A stretch of 64,000 bases of DNA from Psychrobacter frigidicola. Its GTDB lineage: Bacteria > Pseudomonadota > Gammaproteobacteria > Pseudomonadales > Moraxellaceae. This document shows, one piece after another, positions 36,846 to 46,074 of the stretch. The position numbers were made by a program, and so were the translations under genes. Numbering within the stretch: the stretch's first letter is position 1; every line of letters starts with the position of its first letter. The stretch spans positions 551,529 through 615,528 of the forward strand of contig NZ_VORZ01000002.1 in the NCBI RefSeq assembly GCF_007997305.1. Direction: 5' to 3'. The notes below the pieces were generated by a model. The model was not told where the DNA came from. It did not search any database and saw only the letters and a program-made list of their open reading frames with translations.

Positions 36846-38483
36846 TTAAGACTTTTGAGCACGACCTTGTAGCGGGTCACCAGTGAGAACGCTACCCGTG
36901 TTTTCGCGGCGCTCTTCTCCAGTCAGTTTACTGGCTGAAATGGCGGCTTTTTTCTTCCATTTTAGACTAAATAAGTCATCGCGGCGGTCAATTAAGTTAT
37001 GGACTGAGCCTTCATTACGCACATGAATAAGCTTATCTAAATCAACGTCCGAGAAGAATACCATTTCGGTATTCGCCGTAGTTTCTGCCATGATCGCATC
37101 ATGCGGAAACGCAAAGTCGGATGGTGAGAAGATAGATGACTGGGCGTACTGAATATCAAGGCTCTCAACTTGCGGCAAGTTACCCACTGAGCCGCAAACC
37201 ATGACATAACATTCATTTTCGATGGCGCGGGCTTGGGCACAAATACGCACACGCAAGTAGCCATTTTTAGTATCGGTCCAAAAGGGTACGAATAAAATAT
37301 CCATGTCATCAAGCGCCATCAAGCGTGCTAGCTCTGGAAACTCGATATCGTAGCAGACTAGAATACCAATACGACCCGCATCGGTATCAAACACTTCAAC
37401 TTTATCGCCACCTTCAATTACCCACGCACTGCGCTCATGCGGGGTAATGTGAATTTTGCGTTGTTCTTCGACTGTACCATCACGGCGACACAGATAGCTG
37501 ACGTTATATAAGGTATCTTCTTCATCAAGTAACGGCATAGAACCACAAATAACGTTGACGTTATAAGTAACCGCTAAATGGGAAATCTCATTTTTAAACC
37601 ATTCGGTATAACCTGCCAAAAAGCGGATAGCGATATTTTGGTCAGTTGATTCACATAGTCCCATTAATGGCGCATTAAAAAACTCAGGTAAACAGGCAAA
37701 ATCTGAGTTGTAATCTGCCATAATGTCGACGAAGAACTCAACTTGTTGCAACAACTCTTCAGGCGATTCGACTTCACGCATCTGCCATTGAATTCCACCA
37801 ATACGCACTTCAGATTTTCGGGTATTAGGCTTATAATCTTGCGGCTCGTAATAAATATTAGCCCACTCAAGTAAGGTAGCAAAGCCTTTAGATTGCTTGT
37901 CATCAGGTAGATAAGCCGTCAAGATACGTTTAACGATAAATCCATTAGACAGCTGAAATGATAACGCTGAGTCGTGAATTTCCTGTGATTCAACCGCATC
38001 AATATATTCGCCAGGTGTTAAATCCTTATGGTTATAATAATTAGGAATACGGCCACCAGCAAGAATAGCGCGGAAGTTCAGCTGTCGACACAGCTCTTTA
38101 CGGGCATCATAGAGACGGCGTCCAAGACGGTAACCACGATATTCAGGGTCAATCAGCGCATCTAAGCCGTAAATAGCATCGCCTTTTGGATTGTCTCGGA
38201 TGATCTCTTTTTGTCCAATTAAGTCATCATACGTATGCGGGTTAGAAAACTTGGTATAGTCAACGCGCATGGATAGCACGATGCCAATCAGTTGATCATG
38301 ATCAAATAAGGCAATTTGCCCTTCTGGAAAAGCGTCAATTAAGGTGTTGATAGTCGTCTTTGACCATGAACCCCCTAAATTTGCATAGACACGGTCCATT
38401 AGAGATTTTAATTGCGGATAGTCTTTTTTCTTAATTTCAGCGATAGTAAGATGAAAGTCATCAATTTTTTCTACTTTACTCAT
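36846..38483 (-). CDS. GNAT acetyltransferase fused to a carbon-nitrogen hydrolase
   Basis: Two-domain enzyme of 545 residues. The N-terminal GNAT domain (about 10-200) has the acetyl-CoA loop region EYRGYRLGRRLYDAR. The C-terminal nitrilase-superfamily domain (about 225-515) keeps the Glu-Lys-Cys triad: Glu in CLPEFFNAP, Lys in QRKIHITPHE and Cys in GILVCYDIEFPE. From the family this would be an amidase-type hydrolase acting on a small amide, with the GNAT part acting on the product or substrate. The fusion is known in several bacterial phyla, but I know of no settled substrate. It is a single gene flanked by terminators. Confidence 0.9.
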   Translation of the reverse strand: MSKVEKIDDFHLTIAEIKKKDYPQLKSLMDRVYANLGGSWSKTTINTLIDAFPEGQIALFDHDQLIGIVLSMRVDYTKFSNPHTYDDLIGQKEIIRDNPKGDAIYGLDALIDPEYRGYRLGRRLYDARKELCRQLNFRAILAGGRIPNYYNHKDLTPGEYIDAVESQEIHDSALSFQLSNGFIVKRILTAYLPDDKQSKGFATLLEWANIYYEPQDYKPNTRKSEVRIGGIQWQMREVESPEELLQQVEFFVDIMADYNSDFACLPEFFNAPLMGLCESTDQNIAIRFLAGYTEWFKNEISHLAVTYNVNVICGSMPLLDEEDTLYNVSYLCRRDGTVEEQRKIHITPHERSAWVIEGGDKVEVFDTDAGRIGILVCYDIEFPELARLMALDDMDILFVPFWTDTKNGYLRVRICAQARAIENECYVMVCGSVGNLPQVESLDIQYAQSSIFSPSDFAFPHDAIMAETTANTEMVFFSDVDLDKLIHVRNEGSVHNLIDRRDDLFSLKWKKKAAISASKLTGEERRENTGSVLTGDPLQGRAQKS

Positions 38484-38984
38484 AGTATTCCTGTTTTAGC
38501 GGTTGGCTGATCTGATGTTATTAAGAGCATTTTTACTAAATACATCAACACAGCTTTTTGTAGGGTCAAATTTTTGTAAAGGTGAACTGCATATAGAACA
38601 ATACAGACGAAATATTATTAAAACTCTATAGTTAACAACGTCAGTAATTTCGTAACAGACTATTCCATAAACGCTTAAGTTTCAATCTTAAAAAGATATC
38701 AATGGCGTCACATTAAGGTTACAATATCCCAACGATTACAACAGTTTGCACTACTTATAAGCCTGATTTATATAAATATTCTAAGTGGTTTCCTGCGTCC
38801 GTTATGATAACAATCTTTGCCAATAATAAAAGTATAACGTAGTAACTGTTTGCTATGCTTTTGTGAGCTCTAACAACGTCATGTCAAAATTTTACCTATT
38901 TCTTTCATAAGGTTTAAACGTTTTACTCTCATTCCCTTATATTTCCACGTGCTGCTCATAGTGGCTGTTTAGGATTCTTGTTTT
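38484..38984. other. Divergent region before the BLUF gene
   Basis: About 500 bases, AT-rich, no gene seen. Promoters for the GNAT-nitrilase gene (minus) and the BLUF gene (plus) are expected here. I could not assign boxes or operators with confidence. Confidence 0.5.
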
Positions 38985-39614
38985 ATGCCTTTAAGTCAGA
39001 TTAATATGGTTAGTATTTTAGAAAAAATAGACGAATCAGCATTGATTCAGCTGGTATATGTCAGCAGTTTAACGTTGGCCGGACGTTTGAATACCGCCAT
39101 ATTTGAAGAAGTGGAAGGGCATGCGCGTGTTTATAATGAACAACATGGTATCACAGGTATTTTGTGCTACGGCAACGGTCATTTTTTACAGTGTATTGAA
39201 GGTAAAAAATCAAAAGTATTGGCGCTGCAACAAAGCATTTTTTCTGATACGCGCCATAAGAATGTTAAAGTATTATTACTGCAAGCCATCGACGAGCGTA
39301 GCTTTTTTGATTGGCGCATGCGTCTGCTGTTTTTAGAGCGCTGGCTATGGTCTCCGGCAACCAAACAGCAAGCCACACAGTTGTCACCGTTTTTACCCTT
39401 CAGTCCGCAAGGTTGGTCGCCTAATCGTACCGGACAGTTTTTGCAAATCATCAAAACCTTCGATACGCCGCCGCATATCAAAGCGGCAGGTATCACTTAT
39501 AATGCGTTGGGTAATATGTTTCGTCATATAGCCGCTCCGCACCAAGCTTTTTTGATGGTGCAAGGATTTTTGTTAGTACTGATTATCGTGGCTGTGGCCA
39601 TGCTATTTGTATAA
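38985..39614 (+). CDS. BLUF blue-light photoreceptor with C-terminal membrane anchor
   Basis: A FAD-binding blue-light sensor domain fills about residues 20-115. The key residues match AppA with conserved spacing: Tyr25 (LVYVSS), Asn51 (VYNEQHGITG), Gln69 (GHFLQCIEG), Trp110 and Met112 (FFDWRM). The last 20 residues (about 190-209, ending VAVAMLFV) are strongly hydrophobic, so the protein looks tail-anchored in the inner membrane with BLUF in the cytoplasm. There is no EAL, GGDEF or other output domain; about 70 residues between BLUF and the anchor are unrecognised. It may start at Met8 (39006) instead. It is a single gene with its own terminator. The partner is unknown. Confidence 0.9.
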   Translation: MPLSQINMVSILEKIDESALIQLVYVSSLTLAGRLNTAIFEEVEGHARVYNEQHGITGILCYGNGHFLQCIEGKKSKVLALQQSIFSDTRHKNVKVLLLQAIDERSFFDWRMRLLFLERWLWSPATKQQATQLSPFLPFSPQGWSPNRTGQFLQIIKTFDTPPHIKAAGITYNALGNMFRHIAAPHQAFLMVQGFLLVLIIVAVAMLFV

Positions 39615-39701
39615 CCCATGCTATCTATATCAGTCATACTTAATTTTTATTGTTAGCGTCTATATTTCCGTATAACCATAATAGTATAAAGACAGCCCTA
39701 C

Positions 39702-39741
39702 AAAAATAACGCCAAGTGTCAAAACTCAGCGTTATTTTTTT
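39702..39741. terminator. Bidirectional terminator between the BLUF and flavin dehydrogenase genes
   Basis: AAAAATAACGC (39702-39712) pairs with GCGTTATTTTT (39729-39739), with a 16-nt loop, and T-runs on both strands. Confidence 0.85.
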
Positions 39742-39764
39742 ATTAAAAGTTTAAAAAGAACTTC

Positions 39765-41198
39765 CTACAAATCAAAAATCTTACCGCGATTCATAATATT
39801 ATTGGGGTCAAAAACCTTTTTAATCTCTTTTAGATACTCAATCTCAAGTGGCGTACGGCTATAGTGCAAATACGGCTTTTTGGTCATGCCCACGCCATGT
39901 TCCGCGGATACTGAGCCACCATACTTTTGCACGGTTTCAAACACATACTGATTCACCACCTGACAGGCTGCAAAGAAGTCATCTTTGCTCATCGCTTCAG
40001 GTTTTAGAATGTTTAAATGTAAGTTGCCATCACCGATATGACCGAACCAACAAACCTCAAAATCAGGATAATTACTGCTCACAATATGGTCAATGTCGTC
40101 TATAAAATCAGGGACGTGGGTAATAAGCACCGACACATCATTTTTATAAGGGGTGAATACGGAGATGGTCTCAGAGATATATTCACGCAGTTTCCATAGC
40201 TCCTCAGCTTGCGCTATGCTTTGACTCATGACGCCATCGACCACCCAGCCTTGTTGCATACACTCTTCAAATATCGCCATCGCCTTATCCATAATCGGCT
40301 CATAAGGCGCTTCAAACTCCAGCAAGGTATAGAATTTGGTACGTGTTTCGAACGGCTCTTGCACTTGTCCATGCGTCATTAACTTATCAATCGCTACACT
40401 ATCAAAAAATTCAAAGGCGGTGAGGTCAATCTTGTTTTGAAATGCGGATAAGACATTCATGACATCACTGAAGTTGTCCATACCCAATACCATCACGGTC
40501 AAGGCTTGCGGCAACCGCTCAAGTTTAATCTGTGCATGCGTGACGAGACCAAGGGTACCTTCACTACCAATGAATAACTGGCGCAAGTCATAACCCGTGG
40601 CATTTTTAACCATACCACGATTGAGATGCAAAATATCTCCTTTACCAGTGACGACTGTCAGCCCCATAATCCATTGGCGGGTCATGCCATAGCGAATGAC
40701 CTTGATGCCGCCCGCATTAGTGCCAATATTACCGCCCATTTGGCTAGAGCCTGCGGATGCAAAGTCGACCGGGTAATATAAGTCTTTAGATTCTGCAAAC
40801 TGTTGCAGCTGCTGAGTCACCACACCAGCCTCGATCTCTATAAGACGATCCGCTGGATAAAAAGTACCAATATGATTCATTTTATCCATACTAACGACAA
40901 TTTCACCGTTGGCAGCTACCGCCCCCGCTGATAATCCTGTACGCCCGCCACTTGGGGTTAGCACCACATTGTGCTCATTTGCCAGTAGCACCACCGCTTG
41001 TACTTGCTCAGTAGTTTTGGGAAATACAATTGCCGACGCGGCGGGTGCAAAGTGTTTTGTCCAGTCCTTGCCCCAGTGCTCTAAACTTGCAGCATCAGTT
41101 TTGATCTGCGAGCTATCAAAGTAATGAGCGTCAATAAGTGTGCTTAAGATTGTTTGGACGGCGACACTGTAATCATTTGCCATAGTAGATTCAGTCAT
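39765..41198 (-). CDS. FAD-linked D-2-hydroxyacid dehydrogenase, probably D-2-hydroxyglutarate dehydrogenase
   Basis: A 477-residue flavoprotein of the GlcD/D-lactate dehydrogenase family. The FAD-binding domain (PF01565 type) has VLTPSGGRTGLSAGA and GSSQMGGNIGTNAGG; the C-terminal FAD-oxidase domain ends with the metal-binding motif CWFGHIGDGNLHLN and the SAEHGVGMTKK stretch. Divergence from serA, 236 nt apart, mirrors Pseudomonas. There the enzyme re-oxidises D-2-hydroxyglutarate that SerA makes from 2-oxoglutarate, which pulls serine synthesis forward. The substrate call rests on this context; a D-lactate or glycolate role cannot be excluded from motifs alone. Confidence 0.85.
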   Translation of the reverse strand: MTESTMANDYSVAVQTILSTLIDAHYFDSSQIKTDAASLEHWGKDWTKHFAPAASAIVFPKTTEQVQAVVLLANEHNVVLTPSGGRTGLSAGAVAANGEIVVSMDKMNHIGTFYPADRLIEIEAGVVTQQLQQFAESKDLYYPVDFASAGSSQMGGNIGTNAGGIKVIRYGMTRQWIMGLTVVTGKGDILHLNRGMVKNATGYDLRQLFIGSEGTLGLVTHAQIKLERLPQALTVMVLGMDNFSDVMNVLSAFQNKIDLTAFEFFDSVAIDKLMTHGQVQEPFETRTKFYTLLEFEAPYEPIMDKAMAIFEECMQQGWVVDGVMSQSIAQAEELWKLREYISETISVFTPYKNDVSVLITHVPDFIDDIDHIVSSNYPDFEVCWFGHIGDGNLHLNILKPEAMSKDDFFAACQVVNQYVFETVQKYGGSVSAEHGVGMTKKPYLHYSRTPLEIEYLKEIKKVFDPNNIMNRGKIFDL

Positions 41199-41433
41199 GA
41201 TGGTCTCAGATAGTAAACGTAATACGATACAGTAGTTTAACGTGAATAATAGGCTATCGCTAGCTTATATCTGCTAGGGTAGTGAGACAGTTTGTCTTAT
41301 CATAGTATGAAATAGTAACTATTTATTTAAAGGAATCTTCTGCATTAGGACTTAATAGTGTGTAAGATAAAGAAATTATCTTCGTTTTATTCATCGCAGA
41401 CTATTTATAAAATAGTTATAGGACAGGTCTCCC

Positions 41434-42660
41434 ATGGCACTATCGTTACAAAAAGACAAAATCCGGTTTTTACTGCTTGAAGGTCTGCATGAAAATGCCT
41501 TGAAAGTATTGCAAAAGGCGGGCTATAAAAATATCGAATCCCTCAGCCACGCGTTGGATCAAGAGGAGTTGATAGAAAAAATCAAAGATGCTCACTTTGT
41601 CGGTATCCGTTCGCGCACGCAGTTGACCCGCGAAGTGCTTGAGCACGCAGATAAGCTGATTGGGATTGGTTGCTTTTGTATTGGTACCAATCAGGTTGAT
41701 TTAGAAGCGGCTCGTGAGCTAGGTATCCCAGTTTTTAACGCCCCTTATTCTAATACGCGCTCTGTGGCCGAGCTGGTGTTGGCAGAAGCCATTATGCTCT
41801 ATCGCGGCATTCCTGAAAAGAACGCTACTGTCCATCGCGGTGGTTGGGGTAAGTCTGCCAAAGACTCACATGAAGTTCGCGGTAAGACTATCGGTATCGT
41901 CGGCTACGGATCTATCGGCTCACAGCTATCCGTATTGGCAGAAAGCTTCGGTATGAGAGTTATTTATCATGACGTCGTAACCAAACTGCCCCTCGGCAAT
42001 GCGCATCAAGTCAGCAATTTACAGGAGTTATTGAATACAGCTGATATCGTAAGCCTGCATGTCCCTGATGAACCCAGCACGCGTTATATGATGAAAGCGG
42101 AGCAGTTCGCACAAATGAAAGAGGGCAGCTACTTTATTAATGCCGCGCGCGGTACCTGTGTTGAGATTGATGATTTGGCGGCGGCGCTTGAGTCTGGTAG
42201 AGTGTTGGGCGCTGCTATTGATGTATTCCCAAAAGAGCCGAAGTCTGCGGATGAAGAGTTTGAATCACCCTTACGTAAGTTTGATAATGTGATTTTGACC
42301 CCGCATATTGGTGGTTCAACCCAAGAAGCGCAGGCAAATATTGGCTTAGAAGTCGCAGAAAAATTCGTACGTTATTCTGATCAAGGCGATACCGTCACAG
42401 CGGTAAACTTCCCTGAGATTTCCATTCCGTATAAAGAAGGCACCCATCGTCTGTTGCATATCCATCACAACGTTCCTGGAGTTTTGTCACAGATTAACCG
42501 CTTATTCGCTGATGCTCACATCAACATCTTAGCGCAAAGTTTAATGACGGAAGGCAGCGTCGGCTACTTAATGATGGATGTAGATTACCATGATTCACGT
42601 GCCGCTCTTGACCAGCTAAAAGACGTGGCAGAAACCATTCGTATCCGTGTTCTATATTAA
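41434..42660 (+). CDS. serA: D-3-phosphoglycerate dehydrogenase
   Basis: First step of serine synthesis, oxidising 3-phosphoglycerate. The 408-residue product has the NAD-binding domain with GYGSIGSQLSVLA, the Arg-Glu-His catalytic set (RGTC, FPKEPK and LTPHIGGST), and a C-terminal ACT domain (about 335-408), which in E. coli binds serine for feedback inhibition. There is no allosteric-substrate-binding insertion, so it is the short type. Enzymes of this kind also reduce 2-oxoglutarate to D-2-hydroxyglutarate, which fits the divergent dehydrogenase gene. Two hairpins follow the stop, the second a terminator. Confidence 0.97.
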   Translation: MALSLQKDKIRFLLLEGLHENALKVLQKAGYKNIESLSHALDQEELIEKIKDAHFVGIRSRTQLTREVLEHADKLIGIGCFCIGTNQVDLEAARELGIPVFNAPYSNTRSVAELVLAEAIMLYRGIPEKNATVHRGGWGKSAKDSHEVRGKTIGIVGYGSIGSQLSVLAESFGMRVIYHDVVTKLPLGNAHQVSNLQELLNTADIVSLHVPDEPSTRYMMKAEQFAQMKEGSYFINAARGTCVEIDDLAAALESGRVLGAAIDVFPKEPKSADEEFESPLRKFDNVILTPHIGGSTQEAQANIGLEVAEKFVRYSDQGDTVTAVNFPEISIPYKEGTHRLLHIHHNVPGVLSQINRLFADAHINILAQSLMTEGSVGYLMMDVDYHDSRAALDQLKDVAETIRIRVLY

Positions 42661-42671
42661 TAGTAGACTTT

Positions 42672-42702
42672 ATAGCTTAAGGATTATTTATCCTTAAGCT
42701 AT
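42672..42702 (+). repeat. Hairpin downstream of serA
   Basis: ATAGCTTAAGGAT (42672-42684) pairs exactly with 42690-42702, loop TATTT. No T-run follows, so by itself it is not an intrinsic terminator; it may protect the mRNA 3' end. Confidence 0.7.
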
Positions 42703-42726
42703 GTAGAGTAAGCTGACCACGACATC

Positions 42727-42763
42727 AATAGCAGACGATTTTTATTATTGTCTGCTATTTTTT
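42727..42763 (+). terminator. Terminator of serA
   Basis: AATAGCAGAC (42727-42736) pairs with GTCTGCTATT (42750-42759) and is followed by TTTT. Confidence 0.85.
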
Positions 42764-43183
42764 ATCATTTACTCAGAGCTGAGAGGGTTGTGACTACATC
42801 CTATATACATTCGATTGTATAAGTTAACATAATCTTTATAATACGGTTAATAGGAAAAGGTATACTAAATAAAAGTATTTGTTGTTGAATGAATTATTTA
42901 TCAGCACTTAATTCTACCCATTACCCTATGTTTAAATCATAGCTACTTTCTTTAACGTAATGTTTTTGAAGGTGATAGGTAATACAGAATACTTATTTAA
43001 TCGTATAATTACCAAGAACGGCAACAAAGACTTAATCTTCACACATTAGCTATATATTGGTTTTACTGATGATGGTTTTATAATATACGAATCATTTGAC
43101 GATAAAAACTGTGTAGAATATATAAACAGAACTAGTGTGTTAGTAACCGAAATTAATAACTGAACCAATCTAAAGGACGCTTT
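42764..43183. other. Intergenic region upstream of the isourate-hydrolase-like gene
   Basis: About 420 AT-rich bases with no gene. The end carries AAAGGA (ribosome site of the next gene). No other signal recognised. Confidence 0.5.
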
Positions 43184-43609
43184 ATGAAAATGAATATAAT
43201 GAAAGCAGCTGCACTTGGTGGCGTATTGGCCCTGACTGCTACTGCTGGTTACGCGGCTGACCAAAGCGCTTATCAATTATCAAGTCATATCCTAGATATC
43301 AGCACTGGTAAACCAGCGGCGAATGTCGATGTGCGTCTAATGAAGCAAGTTAATGGTAACTGGAAACTTTTGGATACTCAAAAAACGGGTACTGATGGTC
43401 GTATTGGTGAGTTTTTACCGAACCAAGGCAACATTGATAACGCTGGTACTTACAAGCTTATCTTTGAAACTTCTCCCTATTTCTCTACTCAAGGTGTAGA
43501 AACATTCTACCCATACGTAGAAGTGAACTTCAAAGTTGAAGGCGATAAGCATTATCATGTGCCAATCACTTTATCAGCATATGGTTACAGCACTTACCGT
43601 GGTAGCTAA
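43184..43609 (+). CDS. hiuH: Exported 5-hydroxyisourate hydrolase / transthyretin-like protein
   Basis: Hydrolyses 5-hydroxyisourate, the product of urate oxidation. The family marks are the first His in SSHILDISTGKPA, Arg in DVRLMK, the second His in KHYHVPI and the C-terminal tetrapeptide YRGS. A Sec signal peptide (residues 1-24, ending GYA-A) targets it to the periplasm, as in some enterobacterial homologues. The product is 141 residues, about 117 after cleavage. No urate oxidase, allantoinase or other purine-catabolism gene is next to it, so its substrate source is unclear. AAAGGA precedes the start; internal ATGs at codons 3 and 6 are also possible. Confidence 0.9.
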   Translation: MKMNIMKAAALGGVLALTATAGYAADQSAYQLSSHILDISTGKPAANVDVRLMKQVNGNWKLLDTQKTGTDGRIGEFLPNQGNIDNAGTYKLIFETSPYFSTQGVETFYPYVEVNFKVEGDKHYHVPITLSAYGYSTYRGS

Positions 43610-43645
43610 GCTTAGCTAAAAAATATAATAGTAAGTTTTAGAATG

Positions 43646-43680
43646 AAAAAAGAGATGCTAAGTTGAGTATCTCTTTTTTT
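43646..43680. terminator. Terminator after hiuH
   Basis: AAAAAAGAGAT (43646-43656) pairs with ATCTCTTTTTT (43669-43679), extended inward by a few pairs. T-rich on both strands, between convergent genes. Confidence 0.88.
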
Positions 43681-43714
43681 GTGGTAGATAGTTTTACAAG
43701 TAGCAATTGTAAGC

Positions 43715-44800
43715 TTAATTTGCTTTGGCTTTATTAGCGGCATCCGCTTGACGACGTGCTTCACTCTTAGCGGCTTTGCGTTTTTCCATCACGTCCATCA
43801 CATCGCTACCGATATGCGCTTCGCCACGTTTTTTGGCCAGCTGCATTTGGTGCTCACGCTCACGAAAACGCGATTTTTGCTCATTGGTCGCTTTAGCAAT
43901 GCAATGCGGGCAAGACTCACCTTTTATATAAGCGGAGCTTTGCATGTCAGTGGCTGTGATGGGCATACGGCAAGCAAAGCACTGCTCATACTCGCCTTTT
44001 TCTAAATTATGATTGACCGACACACGATTATCAAATACGAAGCAATCGCCTTCCCATAGGGATTCAGTAGCAGGGATTTCTTCTAGGTATTTTAAGATAC
44101 CACCTTCTAAATGATAGACCTCATCAAAGCCTTGCTGGCGCATAAAAGCGGTTGATTTTTCACAGCGAATACCACCGGTACAGAACATCGCTACTTTTTT
44201 ATGTTTGCCCGGGTCGAGCTCTTTTGCCACGTAGTCGGGGAACTCCCGAAAGGTCTCAGTCTGCGGATTGACCGCATTTTTGAACGTGCCAATTTGCACT
44301 TCATAATCATTACGGGTATCGATTAGGATAACGTCAGGGTCAGAGATCAGCGTATTCCAGTCGGCAGGTTTGACATAGCGGCCAACCGACTGTAATGGGT
44401 CAATATTCTCCACGCCCATGGTGACGATTTCTTTTTTAAGCTTCACCTTTGTGCGATAAAAGGGCTGCTCGCTGGTATAAGATTCTTTAAACGCAAAATT
44501 ACCAATGGCGTCAATAGTACGTAGGTAATCAAGGACGTTATCAATACCGCAGCGCGTGCCAGAAATCGTGCCGTTAATGCCTTCAGCAGCAATGAGTAAG
44601 GTGCCTTTAACTTCATTATCAAGCAGAGTATTCAACATCGGCTCACGATACTGCTCAAAGTCAGCAAAGCGCGTGAACTTATATAAAGCAGCAACCACGA
44701 TATTATTGGTTGCGCTATCGTATTCGGTGGCATGGCTTGTTGGTTGCGTTTGGGCTTCGGTGGTGGCTGCGTTAGCTGTATTTGCTTGAGGGTTATTCAT
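43715..44800 (-). CDS. trhO: tRNA uridine-34 hydroxylase TrhO (rhodanese family, YceA)
   Basis: Oxygen-dependent 5-hydroxylation of U34 in tRNA, an early step to cmo5U/mcmo5U. An N-terminal acylphosphatase-like domain (about 25-125, with [16 protein letters not shown]) precedes the rhodanese domain with active-site Cys in [14 protein letters not shown]-terminal segment has CxxC pairs (FACRMP and CPHC) and a Lys/Arg-rich tail. The product is 361 residues, within the family range. A Thr/Ala-rich N-terminus of about 25 residues is added. It is a single gene. Confidence 0.93.
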   Translation of the reverse strand: MNNPQANTANAATTEAQTQPTSHATEYDSATNNIVVAALYKFTRFADFEQYREPMLNTLLDNEVKGTLLIAAEGINGTISGTRCGIDNVLDYLRTIDAIGNFAFKESYTSEQPFYRTKVKLKKEIVTMGVENIDPLQSVGRYVKPADWNTLISDPDVILIDTRNDYEVQIGTFKNAVNPQTETFREFPDYVAKELDPGKHKKVAMFCTGGIRCEKSTAFMRQQGFDEVYHLEGGILKYLEEIPATESLWEGDCFVFDNRVSVNHNLEKGEYEQCFACRMPITATDMQSSAYIKGESCPHCIAKATNEQKSRFREREHQMQLAKKRGEAHIGSDVMDVMEKRKAAKSEARRQADAANKAKAN

Positions 44801-45103
44801 TTTTCTCTCCTGCTAGCTAGGTCGTAAACCTAGTGCAATTATTAATTGATTTAAAATTTTGATAATAACATTGGCACAATTGTGGATATCATTAAATACT
44901 GGCGCAGTGTAGCAAATTTTGGGTAGTTTTTGAATGTTTTCTGGATTCAATAGCGTAGATAAGTAGAGCACAGATAGAGTCTACCGGCAGCGAGATTAAT
45001 TAGATGGTCTATGCCTTATACGACCTAACTGCTGATGAGATTGTCATTATCGAAGCCAGTTAGTAGTTAATATTGAACATTAGTTTATTTAATATCTAAA
45101 CCT
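44801..45103. other. Intergenic region between trhO and the Sel1 gene
   Basis: About 300 bases, no gene seen. It should hold the trhO promoter (minus). The Sel1 gene terminator follows at 45104-45132. Confidence 0.5.
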
Positions 45104-45132
45104 AAAAAACCCAGCAATGGGCTGGGTTTTTT
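45104..45132. terminator. Terminator of the Sel1-repeat gene
   Basis: AAAAAACCCAGC (45104-45115) pairs with GCTGGGTTTTTT (45121-45132), loop AATGG. On minus the stem is followed by T-rich sequence. Confidence 0.92.
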
Positions 45133-45160
45133 ATTAGCATAAGCATACTTAAGCTATGAT

Positions 45161-45742
45161 TTATTTATTCTGGAACCAGCGATCGGCTTGGGTACGAGCG
45201 CTGACGATATCGGAGTTTGATAAGTTAAGCGCCAACTGACCAATTTTACCGCGGGCTTTGCTACGTACTTTATCATCTAACATGCCATCACGGGCCGCTA
45301 AATCATACCATTTATAGGCGTCAACTAGATTTCTTTGCTTTTCATCGAGCAAGGCTAGGGTATAGCTAGCACGGTTATCACCGCGCATGGCCGCTTTTTC
45401 TAACCAGCCGCGTGCTTGCTGTAAGTTTGGCTGTACGCCTTCACCGCGTAGATACATAATACCGAGATTCAACTGGGCCGGGGCAACGCCTTGTTCTGCT
45501 GCGCGGGTGTACCACTGGATGGCTTTCTGCGTGTCTTGAGCGATGCCTTGACCTTTTTGCAGGCGTTTGGCCAAGTAAAACTGCGCGTGATCGTTGCCTT
45601 GATTGGCACGAGCGGACAGCTCACTGACATTCATAATCTCAAAGCGCGAGGTATCCAGTGGCACGTTCGCTACCAAGTCAGCATTAGCCAGACCGGCATA
45701 AGAAAAAATGGCAGTGAACAATGCGGCTTTTAACAATTTCAT
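45161..45742 (-). CDS. Exported Sel1-like (TPR) repeat protein
   Basis: 193 residues from the ATG at 45742, which has GGAG 6 nt upstream. The signal peptide MKLLKAALFTAIFSYAGLANA ends at ANA-D. Three Sel1 repeats follow, seen by the A-x-x-x-L-G/A and G-x-G/D-V-x-x-x-x-x-x-A-x-x-W-x-x-x-A-A pattern: KGQGIAQDTQKAIQWYTRAA, RGEGVQPNLQQARGWLEKAA, and a less regular third with DAYKWYDLAA. Such repeats mediate protein-protein contacts. A start at 45820 would put 26 residues before the signal peptide and is unlikely. No partner is evident. Confidence 0.87.
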   Translation of the reverse strand: MKLLKAALFTAIFSYAGLANADLVANVPLDTSRFEIMNVSELSARANQGNDHAQFYLAKRLQKGQGIAQDTQKAIQWYTRAAEQGVAPAQLNLGIMYLRGEGVQPNLQQARGWLEKAAMRGDNRASYTLALLDEKQRNLVDAYKWYDLAARDGMLDDKVRSKARGKIGQLALNLSNSDIVSARTQADRWFQNK

Positions 45743-46074
45743 AGCGGCTCCAAAATTAGTCAGTGAATGAACAATAAATAAAGTTAAGCCGTTAAAAGAA
45801 TATTTAAACGACATAAACAATCAAATTGAATCTTATAGCATAAACTTACCTACTCATTAGCCGCGCTAAGACGCTAGAATCTGCCTAAATCAATAGATAA
45901 GTGGTAAAAAATAGTTATGCGATTAACATTATTTTGCTAGCTTAACACCCAAACTTACCAAACTCAAATACTAATTACTTACTTTAACACCAACTTACTG
46001 GCTATAGTATGTAATAAAATCATATAGTTACTTAACTGTAAGAAGTTTGACACAATTTGTTAGGCACAAAAAGC
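45743..46074. other. Intergenic region between the Sel1 gene and metW
   Basis: About 330 AT-rich bases. I see no gene and no clear terminator for metW. The promoter of the Sel1 gene is expected here. Confidence 0.45.

Noticed and set aside
45743..45820. 26-residue extension of the Sel1 protein
   Set aside because: The ATG at 45742 has GGAG and begins a clean signal peptide.
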